NCBI RefSeq assembly: GCF_900184935.1
Contig: NZ_FXYE01000002.1
Span: 248,001-312,000, forward strand
DNA from: Actibacterium lipolyticum
GTDB taxonomy: Bacteria > Pseudomonadota > Alphaproteobacteria > Rhodobacterales > Rhodobacteraceae
DNA: 64,000 nt
Direction: 5' to 3'
How positions within the stretch are numbered: position 1 is the stretch's first letter; each line of letters begins with the position of its first letter. The translations under genes were made by a program, and so were the position numbers. The notes beneath the pieces were generated by a model, which was given only the letters and a program-made list of their open reading frames with translations, ran no database searches and was not told the DNA's origin. Shown one piece after another: positions 10,031 through 18,491 of this stretch.

Positions 10031-11326
10031 ATGGCAGACAGCACCAAGACCGCAACGCTGAGCTTCGGTGACACCACCATTGAATTGCCGATGTATTCGC
10101 CCAGTGCCGGGCCAGATGTCATCGATATTTCCAAACTCTATGCCCAGGGTGGCGTATTCACCCACGATCCGGGCTTTACCTCCACATCCTCTTGCGAATC
10201 CACGATCACGTTTATCGATGGCGGCAAGGGCGAGCTTTTGCACCGCGGTTATCCGATTGATCAGCTGGCTGAAAAATCCCACTTCTTGGAAGTGTGCTAC
10301 CTGCTGCTTTACGGTGAACTGCCAACTGCTGCTCAGCTGGAAGATTTCGAATTCCGCGTGACGCGCCACACCATGGTACACGAGCAGATGGGCAACTTCT
10401 TCCGCGGGTTCCGCCGCGATGCGCACCCAATGGCCGTTATGGTTGGTGTGGTTGGCGCGATGTCCGCGTTCTATCACGACAGCACCGATGTAAACGATCC
10501 GTGGCAGCGCGAAGTTGCGGCGATCCGTTTGATCGCCAAGATGCCAACGATTGCCGCTTGGGCGTTCAAATACACAATCGGTCAGCCGATGGTCTATCCG
10601 CGCAACGATCTGGACTATGCGTCCAACTTCCTGCGCATGTGCTTTGCCGTTCCGGCAGAGGACTACGAGGTTGACCCGATCCTTGCCCGCGCAATGGACC
10701 GTATCTTTACGCTGCACGCAGATCACGAACAGAACGCTTCGACGTCGACTGTGCGTCTGGCCTCGTCTTCTGGCGCGAACCCGTTTGCGTGTATCGCAGC
10801 CGGTATCGCCTGTCTTTGGGGCCCTGCCCACGGCGGCGCAAACCAAGCGTGCTTGGAAATGCTGCGTGAAATCGGCACCGTGGATCGGATTCCTGAATTC
10901 ATCGCCCGTGCGAAAGACAAGAACGATCCATTCCGCCTGATGGGCTTTGGCCACCGCGTGTACAAAAACTTCGACCCACGCGCGAAGGTTATGAAAAAGT
11001 CCGCTGACGAAGTTCTGGAACTGCTGGGTGTTGAAAACAACCCAACGCTTCAGGTTGCGAAAGAATTGGAAGCCCAAGCGCTGGCCGATCCATATTTCGC
11101 AGAGAAGAAACTGTTCCCGAACGTGGACTTCTATTCCGGCATCATCCTAGAGGCGATGGGCTTCCCAACGTCGATGTTCACCCCAATCTTCGCGGTAAGC
11201 CGCACGGTTGGCTGGGTGAGCCAGTGGAAAGAGATGATCTCGGACCCGACCATGAAAATCGGTCGCCCACGTCAGCTGTACACAGGTTCGACAGCCCGCG
11301 ATTACGTGGATGTCGAAGACCGGTAA
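10031..11326 (+). CDS. gltA: Citrate synthase (type II)
   Basis: A 431-residue enzyme condensing oxaloacetate and acetyl-CoA. It has an N-terminal beta domain ([14 protein letters not shown]), then [13 protein letters not shown], the active-site His regions [15 protein letters not shown] and [15 protein letters not shown], and the Asp region [14 protein letters not shown]. The length and N-terminal domain are those of hexameric, NADH-sensitive proteobacterial enzymes. I place the start at ATG 10031 after GAGAGGGAT; an upstream in-frame codon would add 13 non-conserved residues. A strong terminator follows. Confidence 0.96.
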   Translation: MADSTKTATLSFGDTTIELPMYSPSAGPDVIDISKLYAQGGVFTHDPGFTSTSSCESTITFIDGGKGELLHRGYPIDQLAEKSHFLEVCYLLLYGELPTAAQLEDFEFRVTRHTMVHEQMGNFFRGFRRDAHPMAVMVGVVGAMSAFYHDSTDVNDPWQREVAAIRLIAKMPTIAAWAFKYTIGQPMVYPRNDLDYASNFLRMCFAVPAEDYEVDPILARAMDRIFTLHADHEQNASTSTVRLASSSGANPFACIAAGIACLWGPAHGGANQACLEMLREIGTVDRIPEFIARAKDKNDPFRLMGFGHRVYKNFDPRAKVMKKSADEVLELLGVENNPTLQVAKELEAQALADPYFAEKKLFPNVDFYSGIILEAMGFPTSMFTPIFAVSRTVGWVSQWKEMISDPTMKIGRPRQLYTGSTARDYVDVEDR

Positions 11327-11350
11327 GAACCGGAATTCAGAACATTCAGA

Positions 11351-11381
11351 CGGCCGCCCGATTGGGCGGCCGTTTCTGTTT
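11351..11381 (+). terminator. Intrinsic terminator of gltA
   Basis: A perfect nine-base-pair stem, CGGCCGCCC and GGGCGGCCG, with a GATT loop, followed by TTTCTGTTT. It lies 24 bases after the gltA stop. Confidence 0.9.
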
Positions 11382-11507
11382 AGGGCTATGCACAAGGTGC
11401 GCTAGCGCGGTCATTTACAGCGCTCTATTGCCCCATGTAAAACCTCGCTTGTTGCATCGCCCCCTAAACACGGGCAGATGTGCGACGTTGTCCGGTATTG
11501 GTAATCC

Positions 11508-12209
11508 ATGAAAAACATCATCGCCCCCACATGGAAAAGCGCCTTTGTCGTCATCGCCGTGATCACCATGGCGTGGACCATCTCTAGCCTCGGGTATTAC
11601 GAAATCACCGATACGTTGGGGCTGACCAACGGCTATAACGAAGCGCCGATTCTGATGGGTGCATATTATGGCGTATGGGCTGGCATGGTGATTGCGGTGT
11701 TCAGGCCAGACGTCAACGCATGGATCAGACGGGCATCGCCGGGCGAAAATCGTTTAGCACCAGCAGTGATGCTGATTACGTTTGCCTTATTTGCGCTGAA
11801 AGTTCTGCCCCAACTTCCAGCCGTCGACCCACCGGACGATTTAAACGTCGCGGATATCGTTTTTGCCCAACCTTGGTATTTCCTACCGAAGACAGTCGAG
11901 ATTCTGTTCCAGCAAGTTCTTCTTTCCGCACTGGTGTTGGAAATGCAGGCCCAAAAGATGAGCCTGCGGCAATCGGTAATCTTAACGGCGGTTCTGTTCG
12001 GAGGCTTTCACCTGACGCTTGCCCTGACAGACGCAAATGCGTTTTACGTCACGCGCTACACAATCGCCGCAACGCTTTTCGGCGCGATTTACCCCTATCT
12101 TATTTTGCAAAGAAGGAACGGGTTCGTATACGCGTTCAGCATTCACTGGGCGTTTTACGCGTTTGACACGACGATGGCCCATTTCGCATTCGCAGCGGCG
12201 TCCAACTAG
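11508..12209 (+). CDS. Polytopic membrane protein resembling CPBP (Abi/CAAX protease-like) proteins, motif 1 degenerate
   Basis: A 233-residue protein with about six or seven hydrophobic segments. In the second half, VEILFQQVLLSALVLEM, then FGGFHLTLAL (an F-x3-H pattern) and SIHWAFYAFD (a His in a late helix) follow the order of the CPBP glutamic protease motifs. The usual EExxxR of motif 1 is reduced to a single Glu with Gln-Gln and no Arg, so enzymatic activity is doubtful. The gene stands alone behind the gltA terminator and converges on an enoyl-CoA hydratase gene. It could equally be an unrelated conserved membrane protein. Confidence 0.5.
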   Translation: MKNIIAPTWKSAFVVIAVITMAWTISSLGYYEITDTLGLTNGYNEAPILMGAYYGVWAGMVIAVFRPDVNAWIRRASPGENRLAPAVMLITFALFALKVLPQLPAVDPPDDLNVADIVFAQPWYFLPKTVEILFQQVLLSALVLEMQAQKMSLRQSVILTAVLFGGFHLTLALTDANAFYVTRYTIAATLFGAIYPYLILQRRNGFVYAFSIHWAFYAFDTTMAHFAFAAASN

Positions 12210-12248
12210 CCTAGCGGACGACGGACGTCGTCGCCCGCGAAGTCTCGC

Positions 12249-13025
12249 TTATCGCCCTTCGTAACGTGCCGGGCGTTTTTCAAGGAATGCGATCACGCCC
12301 TCTTTGAAGTCACGCGATTTGCCACATTCGCCTTGCAGCTTTGCTTCAAGCTCTAGCTGCTCTTCCAACTCATTGTTGTAAGACGCGCGCAGGGCCTCTT
12401 TCACCTTGCCGTAGGCAAGCGTGGGGCCAGCGCCCAGTTTGGCAGCGCGGGCTTTCCAGTGGGCGTCAAACTCATCCGCTGGGACTGCTTCCCAGATCAT
12501 CCCCCAATCGGCCGCCTGACGCGCCGACACGGGCTCTGCGAACAACGCGGTCCCCATGGCGCGGGCAAAGCCGACCTGACGGGGCAGCCAATAGGTGCCA
12601 CCGGCATCCGGGATCAGCCCGATACGGGTGAACGCCTGCAGGAAGCTGGCGCTTTCCGAGGCAATCACCACGTCCGCAGCCAGCGCAAGGTTGGCCCCTG
12701 CCCCCGCCGCCGGACCATTCACCGCCGCAATCGTCGGGATCGGGCTGTCATTGATCCGGCGCAGCATGGGTTCGTATTCGTCGCGTAAGGTGCGTTCCAG
12801 ATCCAACTGCGATGCATTGCCCGCATCCCCCAGATCTTGGCCGGAACAAAACGCCCGCCCCGCGCCGGTCATAACCAACACGCGTGCGTTTTCCTGTGCG
12901 ACGCGCAGGGCGTGCAAAATCTCGGCGCGCATCTGGCTATTCAGCGCGTTCATGACGTCAGGGCGGTTCAGCGTCAGAACGGCCACATCGTCTTCGATAT
13001 TCAGAAGGATGGTCTGATAATCCAT
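12249..13025 (-). CDS. Enoyl-CoA hydratase/isomerase family protein (PaaG-like)
   Basis: A 258-residue crotonase-fold protein. The first oxyanion segment is GAGRAFCSGQDLGD and the second is NGPAAGAGANLALAADVV; the catalytic region reads FTRIGLIPDAGGTYWLPR, where Asp takes the position of the hydratase Glu as in PaaG-type isomerases. This suggests an isomerase, although annotations in this family are often uncertain. The start is ATG 13025 after GGGAGAG. It is the last gene of the ccm run, separated from ccmH by 72 bases that contain a perfect 8-bp hairpin. Physiological substrate unknown. Confidence 0.75.
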   Translation of the reverse strand: MDYQTILLNIEDDVAVLTLNRPDVMNALNSQMRAEILHALRVAQENARVLVMTGAGRAFCSGQDLGDAGNASQLDLERTLRDEYEPMLRRINDSPIPTIAAVNGPAAGAGANLALAADVVIASESASFLQAFTRIGLIPDAGGTYWLPRQVGFARAMGTALFAEPVSARQAADWGMIWEAVPADEFDAHWKARAAKLGAGPTLAYGKVKEALRASYNNELEEQLELEAKLQGECGKSRDFKEGVIAFLEKRPARYEGR

Positions 13026-13058
13026 CGCGTTACTCTCCCTAACCTGCGTTGTTTGCAG

Positions 13059-13079
13059 CATAGGGCAGCGGGCCCTATG
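13059..13079 (-). repeat. Intercistronic hairpin between ccmH and the enoyl-CoA hydratase gene
   Basis: Perfect 8-bp arms, CATAGGGC and GCCCTATG, around a five-base loop. It has no T-tract on either strand, so it looks like an mRNA processing or stability element or an operator rather than a terminator. Confidence 0.5.
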
Positions 13080-13097
13080 GGAAAGAAAAACGCAAGG

Positions 13098-13553
13098 TCA
13101 TTCGCGCATAATTTCCTTTAGGCGGGCTTGCTCGGCTTCGCTAAGCGTATCGGCGGGGGTGTCACCCGCCGCACGGCGCCCCCGGATATAGACCGCGCCA
13201 ATCCCAAGCGCGAGCAGAAGCATCGCCGGACCGGCAATCCACAACAGCACGTTCGCCCCGCCCGTCGTGGGTTTCAGAAGAACATATTCGCCATACCGAT
13301 CCACAACGAAATCAACGACTTCGACGTCGCTGTCCCCTTCGACCAAGCGTTCGCGCACAAGGACGCGCAGGTCCTTAGCCAACGAAGCGTTGGATTCATC
13401 GATGCTTTCGTTCCTGCAAACAAGGCACCTTAGACCTTTAGAGATTTCGCGCGCCCGCGCCTCTAGCGCGGGATCGGGCAACACCTCATCAGGCTCTACT
13501 GCAAAGGCTGGCACGGCCAGCAACACGGCAACGGCGAACAGCAGCTTTCGCAT
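13098..13553 (-). CDS. ccmH: Cytochrome c-type biogenesis protein CcmH (thiol-disulfide subunit of the haem lyase)
   Basis: A 151-residue periplasmic, membrane-anchored thioredoxin-like helper of the CcmF/H/I haem lyase. It has a signal peptide (MRKLLFAVAVLLAVPAFA), the redox pair in LRCLVCRNESIDESNASLA and one transmembrane helix near residues 104-124. This matches the short CcmH/CcmL form, without the CcmI extension. I chose ATG 13553, six bases after the ccmF stop, over a GTG nine bases earlier, because the Shine-Dalgarno GGAG is then properly spaced. Confidence 0.93.
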   Translation of the reverse strand: MRKLLFAVAVLLAVPAFAVEPDEVLPDPALEARAREISKGLRCLVCRNESIDESNASLAKDLRVLVRERLVEGDSDVEVVDFVVDRYGEYVLLKPTTGGANVLLWIAGPAMLLLALGIGAVYIRGRRAAGDTPADTLSEAEQARLKEIMRE

Positions 13554-13558
13554 GAAAC

Positions 13559-15535
13559 TCACTCCGCAGGGACGGCGCCGCCGGGCGCCGCCTTCTTGGC
13601 ACCGGCCGCCACGCGATAACGCCGATCAGACAGGCTGAGCAAGCCGCCAAGCGCCATGATGATCGTGCCCGACCAAATCCAGTTCGCGAAGGGTTTGATG
13701 TATGTCCGCACAGCCCAGCCACCGTCATCCTGTGGATCACCGATCACCAGATAGATGTCGCGCCAAAAGCCGTTGTCGATACCCGCTTCTGTGGTGGGCA
13801 TCCCGGCAACTGGATACACGCGCTTTTCGGGCGTCAGTTCGGCCACCGCGACGTCGTCACGCCAAACACTCATGACGCCCTGCGTGGCAACATAGTTTGG
13901 CCCCTGCACCCGCTGAACGTTGTCCAGCTGAATTCCCCAGGCGCCAACTTCAAACCGCTCGCCGATTTGGGCGACGCGGATGTCTTCCTGCTCCCACGCT
14001 GTCAGGCCAGCGATACCAAAGATGGTGATGCCAAGCCCGGCGTGGGCAACAGCCTTGCCCCAGTCGGCGCGTGGCAGACGCACCAGACGGCGCAGTTTGT
14101 CACCAATCGCGCCACGGCCTGTACGCGTCAGAAGGTCAACAACCGCACCTGATACAAGCCACGTGCCAAGGAACAGGCCGACAGGCCCAAGTGCCGAACG
14201 CCCGGTCTGCATTGCCCATGCCAGCGCCCCAAACGCCAGCGCGACAACAAACGCGATGCGAAGCTGTTTAAGCGCCCGGCCAACCCGCGCGCGCTTCCAC
14301 GGCAGGATCGCACCGATTGGCAGGATCAGCGCCAGAATGACCATGAAGGGTGTAAACGCCATATCAAAGAACGGCGGACCAACAGACAGCTTCCGCCCAA
14401 GCGTCATCTCCGCGATCAGCGGCCAAATCGTGCCGACAAAGACAACCAGTGCCGCAACCGCCAACAGGATGTTGTTCAACACAAGTGCCGACTCTCGGCT
14501 GACGATCCCGAACACGCCCTTCGCCTCCATCACGCCAGCGCGGGCCGCGTAAAGGACCAGCGCGCCGCCCATAAAGATGGCAAGGATCATCAGGATGAAC
14601 ACGCCACGCTCTGGGTCATTGGCGAACGCGTGGACCGAGGTGATAACCCCCGAACGCACGATGAATGTACCGATGAGCGAAAAGCCAAAGGCCATGATTG
14701 CCAACAGAATTGTCCAGCTTTTCAGGGCCTCGCGCTTTTCCACGACGATCGCAGAATGTAGCAGCGCGGCTGCGATCAGCCATGGCATGAAGCTTGCGTT
14801 TTCAACCGGGTCCCAGAACCAGAAACCGCCCCAGCCCAGTTCGTAATAGGCCCACCAACTGCCAAGGCCGATCCCGATGGTTAGGAACATCCAAGACAGC
14901 AACGTCCACGGGCGCACCCACCGCCCCCATGCCGCGTCAACGCGCCCTTCGATCAGGGCCGCAACCGCGAACGAAAAGCAGATCGAAAGCCCGACATAGC
15001 CCAGATACAGGAATGGCGGGTGGAACGCCAAACCGGGATCTTGCAGCAATGGGTTCAAGTCATGCCCATCAAACGGTGGAATCGCCAAGCGCAGGAATGG
15101 GTTGGATGTGAATAGGATGAAGGCGAAGAACGCCACCGCGATGGCGCTTTGCACCGCCAACACGCGCGCGCGCAAAGTCGGCGGAAGGTTCCCGCCGAAC
15201 CATGCGGCCAAGGCCCCGAACAAGGTCAGGATCAGCACCCACAACAACATCGAACCTTCGTGGTTCCCCCACACCCCTGATATCTTATAAATCAATGGCT
15301 TAGCGGTGTGAGAGTTGTTCACGACCAGCGCCAGAGAAAAGTCCGAGGTGACAAATGCATAGGTCAGCGCGCCAAAGCTTGCCAAGGTCAGCGTGAATTG
15401 CGCCGTCGCTGCGGGTTCGGCAACGGCCATCCAGCCGCCCCACCCTTTATGTGCACCGATAAGCGGAACCACCGTCTGCACAATGGCAACGGCGAAGGCG
15501 AGGACGAGGGCAAAGTGGCCGAGTTCTGTAATCAT
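13559..15535 (-). CDS. ccmF: Haem lyase subunit CcmF
   Basis: A 658-residue polytopic inner-membrane protein that, with CcmH, attaches haem to apocytochrome c in the periplasm. It has about 15 hydrophobic segments. The tryptophan-rich WWD motif is in the stretch from GLGSWWAYYELGWGG to FWFWDPVENASFMPW, and conserved His residues flank it. The length is typical. Upstream, instead of the usual direct ccmE neighbour, lie a muramidase, a holin and a 45-residue membrane peptide on the same strand. Confidence 0.95.
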   Translation of the reverse strand: MITELGHFALVLAFAVAIVQTVVPLIGAHKGWGGWMAVAEPAATAQFTLTLASFGALTYAFVTSDFSLALVVNNSHTAKPLIYKISGVWGNHEGSMLLWVLILTLFGALAAWFGGNLPPTLRARVLAVQSAIAVAFFAFILFTSNPFLRLAIPPFDGHDLNPLLQDPGLAFHPPFLYLGYVGLSICFSFAVAALIEGRVDAAWGRWVRPWTLLSWMFLTIGIGLGSWWAYYELGWGGFWFWDPVENASFMPWLIAAALLHSAIVVEKREALKSWTILLAIMAFGFSLIGTFIVRSGVITSVHAFANDPERGVFILMILAIFMGGALVLYAARAGVMEAKGVFGIVSRESALVLNNILLAVAALVVFVGTIWPLIAEMTLGRKLSVGPPFFDMAFTPFMVILALILPIGAILPWKRARVGRALKQLRIAFVVALAFGALAWAMQTGRSALGPVGLFLGTWLVSGAVVDLLTRTGRGAIGDKLRRLVRLPRADWGKAVAHAGLGITIFGIAGLTAWEQEDIRVAQIGERFEVGAWGIQLDNVQRVQGPNYVATQGVMSVWRDDVAVAELTPEKRVYPVAGMPTTEAGIDNGFWRDIYLVIGDPQDDGGWAVRTYIKPFANWIWSGTIIMALGGLLSLSDRRYRVAAGAKKAAPGGAVPAE

Positions 15536-15612
15536 GGCGCGATACTACGGCGAACCGTGGCTAAGGCCAACGGGGTTTGCGTGCGGTACCGCGCCACAGT
15601 TGCGTGATCGGC

Positions 15613-15750
15613 CTAAGCCAACTGCACCAACATCGCCCCAGCGGCCAACACCGCCATGGCCAACGCATGCCACGCCCCCTTGCGGCACCACTGGTCGAAA
15701 AACGTAACAGAGGTCAGTCCGGTCATTGTAACCAACATAAAGGGGGTCAT
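15613..15750 (-). CDS. 45-residue membrane peptide coupled to the holin gene
   Basis: The frame begins ATG ACC CCC and ends TAG, giving 45 residues that start MTPFMLVTMTGLTSVTFF. This first hydrophobic stretch is followed by a short polar turn, DQWCRKGAWH, and a second hydrophobic stretch, ALAMAVLAAGAMLVQLA: a helical hairpin. The start overlaps the holin stop as ATGA, and GAGG precedes it at a good distance. Codon use is like its neighbours. I do not recognise the family. By position it could be an antiholin, a pinholin-like peptide or a spanin substitute, or a small CcmF partner. Confidence 0.6.
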   Translation of the reverse strand: MTPFMLVTMTGLTSVTFFDQWCRKGAWHALAMAVLAAGAMLVQLA

Positions 15751-16280
15751 GCGCCACCTCGCCAGTCATCAAGCGCGGGGTTGTTTGCCGAAGGCTCGTG
15801 CAACACGGCCCCTGCCTGCAGCGCCTCTAGCGCCCTTAGATTTTGTGTAACGACAGGGGCGCGCGCGACGGTTTGTGCGATAGAGCGTTGAAACTCTTGC
15901 CCTTTTGCCTGATGGCGCGCCCCAAAATAAAAGCTGACAATCGCCCCCATCAGCCACCAAAGCGGCTCTGGCACCAAGGCGATGCCCTGCATACGGGCGG
16001 CGAACCAGATCGGGTTCACCATCGCCGAAATGAACAAGCCCAGCGTCCCAAGCGCCAGCGCCGGGCGCGGCAACCGGTTCAGCGCGTCGATGACACGATC
16101 AAACAGGCCCCGTTGAGCGGCCCCAAATTCCGCCGCGAATTGCGCCATCACAGCATGTTTCAACGCCGCATCGCGCTGTGCCCCGGCTTCGGTATTTTCA
16201 ATGAATACACCCGCCGTTTCCGTGATCATGTTTCGCCCATCGCCAAACAGGACCGTGAACAGCTTTTCGATCATCCCCAT
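15747..16280 (-). CDS. Holin family protein (gene transfer agent holin type, 3TM)
   Basis: A 177-residue protein (175 if ATG 16274 is used). It has an N-terminal amphipathic part (KLFTVLFGDGRN), a conserved FGAAQRGLFDRVIDALNRLPRP and hydrophobic segments PALALGTLGLFISAMV and PLWWLMGAIVSFYFG. The tail is soluble. This pattern is that of the PF11351 family, named for gene-transfer-agent release. Holins form inner-membrane lesions that let an endolysin reach the murein. It overlaps the muramidase stop by 10 bases (4 with the shorter start) and the downstream peptide start by 4, so the three are translated as a unit. No phage structural genes are nearby. Confidence 0.87.
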   Translation of the reverse strand: MGMIEKLFTVLFGDGRNMITETAGVFIENTEAGAQRDAALKHAVMAQFAAEFGAAQRGLFDRVIDALNRLPRPALALGTLGLFISAMVNPIWFAARMQGIALVPEPLWWLMGAIVSFYFGARHQAKGQEFQRSIAQTVARAPVVTQNLRALEALQAGAVLHEPSANNPALDDWRGGA

Positions 16281-16882
16281 GCTGACACCCGTTTGTTATG
16301 GTCAGCGTCCGACAGGTGATAGCGCGGTGCGATGAACTCTTCAGCCCGCAGGATCCAGCCCCCCTTTCCGCCATTGCGCCGTTTGGCGTATTTGCGGCTG
16401 GCGGGGCGGCGATCCGCAAGGGCGTAGTAATAGTTGCGCCGCGCGATCCCATAGGCATCGGCCAGATGGGATGGCGCAGCCACGGCCGCAGCTCGGGCCG
16501 CCGCGATGGTTTTGGGGCCGATGGTCCCGTCCACTTCGACCCATTGTCCCATATCGTTCAGCAAACGCTGCAAGATGCGCACCGCGTTGGCCCCGGCGTT
16601 CACATACATGTCAAAGACCGACGGCTGAATCGCCTCGGGCAGCGCATCGATATGCGGGCGGTGATAGTAATCATCGATGAACACCTGCATCGCCTGATGC
16701 CGCGTCAGTTTGCGCACATCCGCGTCCGAGATACGGCCATCTCCGGTCAGGTCCATCCCCAGCCGCCGCATTGTGCCAATGGTCACGCCGTATTTCGTTG
16801 CCCCGCCCGGATCATCCCGGTCGTTCACATAGCCGCCTTCGCGGGCGACAATCTCTTTTGCGATTTCTTCTACCGACAACAT
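16271..16882 (-). CDS. Holin-associated N-acetylmuramidase (glycoside hydrolase 108 endolysin)
   Basis: A 203-residue lysozyme-like enzyme. The catalytic domain begins at REGGYVNDRDDPGG (catalytic Glu) and continues ATKYGVT; the middle has VFIDDYYHRP, VFDMYVNAG and the peptidoglycan-binding style VDGTIGPKT. There is no signal peptide, so it needs the adjacent holin to reach the murein. I chose ATG 16882 (MLSVEEIAKEIV); the Shine-Dalgarno GGGGG is part of a hairpin arm five bases upstream. An upstream TTG would place the start inside that hairpin. In R. capsulatus an endolysin-holin pair of this kind releases gene transfer agent particles. Confidence 0.88.
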   Translation of the reverse strand: MLSVEEIAKEIVAREGGYVNDRDDPGGATKYGVTIGTMRRLGMDLTGDGRISDADVRKLTRHQAMQVFIDDYYHRPHIDALPEAIQPSVFDMYVNAGANAVRILQRLLNDMGQWVEVDGTIGPKTIAAARAAAVAAPSHLADAYGIARRNYYYALADRRPASRKYAKRRNGGKGGWILRAEEFIAPRYHLSDADHNKRVSAWG

Positions 16883-16887
16883 GAAAA

Positions 16888-16913
16888 CCCCCAGGTGTTT
16901 CAAAACCTGGGGG
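16888..16913 (-). promoter_or_regulatory. Hairpin holding the muramidase Shine-Dalgarno sequence
   Basis: Perfect 9-bp arms, CCCCCAGGT and ACCTGGGGG, enclose an eight-base loop. On the minus strand the 3' arm ends in GGGGG and is followed by TTTTC and the muramidase ATG. The same element therefore looks like a weak intrinsic terminator (stem plus four T) after ccmE and also sequesters the only Shine-Dalgarno sequence of the muramidase. The function is inferred; the inverted repeat is read directly. Confidence 0.65.
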
Positions 16914-16944
16914 TGATTTCAGTCTCATTTGGTTAAAAAGCCGC

Positions 16945-17391
16945 TCAGCTACCGTTCGCCTCTTGATAGACGCCCTGTTCCTTCAGTGCGTCCACCACCT
17001 CTTTCGGCATATAGCTTTCGTCGTGTTTCGCAAGAATTTCAGAGGCTTCGAACACACCGTTCACATAGCTTCCGGTGCCGATCATGCCCTGATTTTCAGC
17101 GAACAGATCCGGCAATACGCCCGCATATGTCACCGCAACCGAGGCGCCGCCGTCGGTTACGTTGAACCGAATAACCTCGCCCTGACCGCGCTTAAGGCTG
17201 CCTTCTTCAACCAAGCCGCCAATGCGGAACACCTCTTCCGGGCGCGGAGGCTCTTCGACCACTTGTGAAGGTGAACGAAAGAAATTGATCCCGTCGCGCA
17301 TCGCGTATCCGATCAGCCCGGTCGCGATTGCAAGGGCGGCAAAGGCCGCCACGACAATCTGAATTCGCCGTTGTTTCTTTAGTCCACGCAT
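16945..17391 (-). CDS. ccmE: Cytochrome c maturation haem chaperone CcmE
   Basis: A 148-residue, single-pass periplasmic chaperone that carries haem from CcmABCD to CcmF. An N-terminal basic-hydrophobic anchor (RRIQIVVAAFAALAIATGLIG) precedes an OB-fold domain. The haem-binding His lies in LAKHDESYMPKE. The ATG is preceded by GAGAGGAC and starts 13 bases after argC. The ccmABCDG genes are not in the window, so the cluster is split. Confidence 0.95.
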   Translation of the reverse strand: MRGLKKQRRIQIVVAAFAALAIATGLIGYAMRDGINFFRSPSQVVEEPPRPEEVFRIGGLVEEGSLKRGQGEVIRFNVTDGGASVAVTYAGVLPDLFAENQGMIGTGSYVNGVFEASEILAKHDESYMPKEVVDALKEQGVYQEANGS

Positions 17392-17404
17392 CGTTGTCCT
17401 CTCT

Positions 17405-18433
17405 TTAGGGGAAAACCGGGGCCAGCATCAGGCCGGCGGTCTCCTCCTCCCCCAACATCAAGTTGGCGTTTTGCAACGCCTGTCCGGATGACCCTTTGCT
17501 TAGGTTATCAAGGGCAGCGATCACAATCACCCGCCCCGGCAACCTGTCGGCCACGACGCCGATATGTACAAAGTTCGATCCGCGCACATGTTTGGTCGAT
17601 GGGTGTTCGCCCATCGGCAAAACCTCAACGAAGGTTTCATCTACATAACGTTTTGCCAATGCGTCATAAACGGCTGCGGCATCACCACGCACGTAGACGG
17701 TCGCCAGAATACCCCGGTTTGCCGGAACAAGGTGCGGAGTGAACTGCACATGCACGGGCTTTCCTGCCGCCTTGGAGAATTCCTGATCGAACTCTCCCAA
17801 ATGACGGTGCGTGCCGCCCACGGCATAGGCATGGTACCCTTCGGACAGCTCTGCATGCAGCAGGTTTTCCTTAAGCGACCGGCCTGCGCCCGAAACGGCG
17901 GCCTTCAGATCAATCAGGATATCGTCCAGATCAATCACGCCCGCATCAATCAACGGACGCAGGGCATATTGCCCGGTGGCCGCGTTACAGCCGGTGCCAG
18001 CAACCAACCGCGCGCCCTTAATCTCATCCCGGTAAAATTCGGTGAGGCCGTAAACAGCCTCTTTCTGAAGATCAAGCGCAGCGTGGGGCTTGCCATACCA
18101 TTTTTCGTATTCCGCAGGGTCGCGCAAACGGAAGTCAGCCGACAGATCGACGATCTTCACCGTTTTGGGCAGCTCTTTGATAACGGCCTGCGAGGTGGCA
18201 TGCGGCAAGGCGCAGAACACCAAATCCACACCGGAAAAGTCGATCTCTTCGATCTTTACCAGCGTCGGCAATTTCAGGTGACGCAGGTGCGGGAACACCG
18301 CGCCCATTTCCAGCCCAGCCTTACGGTCAGCAGACATCGCAACGATTTCCATCAACGGATGGGTTGCGATCAAACGAACAAGTTCTGCGCCGGTATAGCC
18401 AGAGGCGCCAAGGATGGCGATTTTATGGGTCAT
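17405..18433 (-). CDS. argC: N-acetyl-gamma-glutamyl-phosphate reductase
   Basis: A 342-residue NADPH-dependent enzyme for the third step of arginine synthesis. It has the nucleotide-binding [13 protein letters not shown], the catalytic Cys in [17 protein letters not shown] and the conserved [11 protein letters not shown]. The length and the N-terminal motif fit the common bacterial type 1 enzyme. It lies 58 bases after murI and 13 before ccmE on the same strand, so it may be co-transcribed with the ccm genes. Confidence 0.95.
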   Translation of the reverse strand: MTHKIAILGASGYTGAELVRLIATHPLMEIVAMSADRKAGLEMGAVFPHLRHLKLPTLVKIEEIDFSGVDLVFCALPHATSQAVIKELPKTVKIVDLSADFRLRDPAEYEKWYGKPHAALDLQKEAVYGLTEFYRDEIKGARLVAGTGCNAATGQYALRPLIDAGVIDLDDILIDLKAAVSGAGRSLKENLLHAELSEGYHAYAVGGTHRHLGEFDQEFSKAAGKPVHVQFTPHLVPANRGILATVYVRGDAAAVYDALAKRYVDETFVEVLPMGEHPSTKHVRGSNFVHIGVVADRLPGRVIVIAALDNLSKGSSGQALQNANLMLGEEETAGLMLAPVFP

Positions 18434-18491
18434 GTCGTGACCTTCCAGAAATTCTTAATGTGGATGTAGGAAGCAACGCGGTGGCGTGCAA

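Noticed and set aside
9905-11077. 390-residue minus-strand frame across gltA
   Set aside because: Antisense to a full, conserved citrate synthase; no recognisable motif or Shine-Dalgarno sequence.
15545-15772. 75-residue minus-strand frame between ccmF and the holin
   Set aside because: Gly-rich with no membrane segment or overlap signal; the 45-residue frame in another phase has a better start and structure.
15747-16882. Prophage remnant
   Set aside because: Only lysis genes occur, in normal codon use, in an intact operon; no integrase, att repeats or structural genes.
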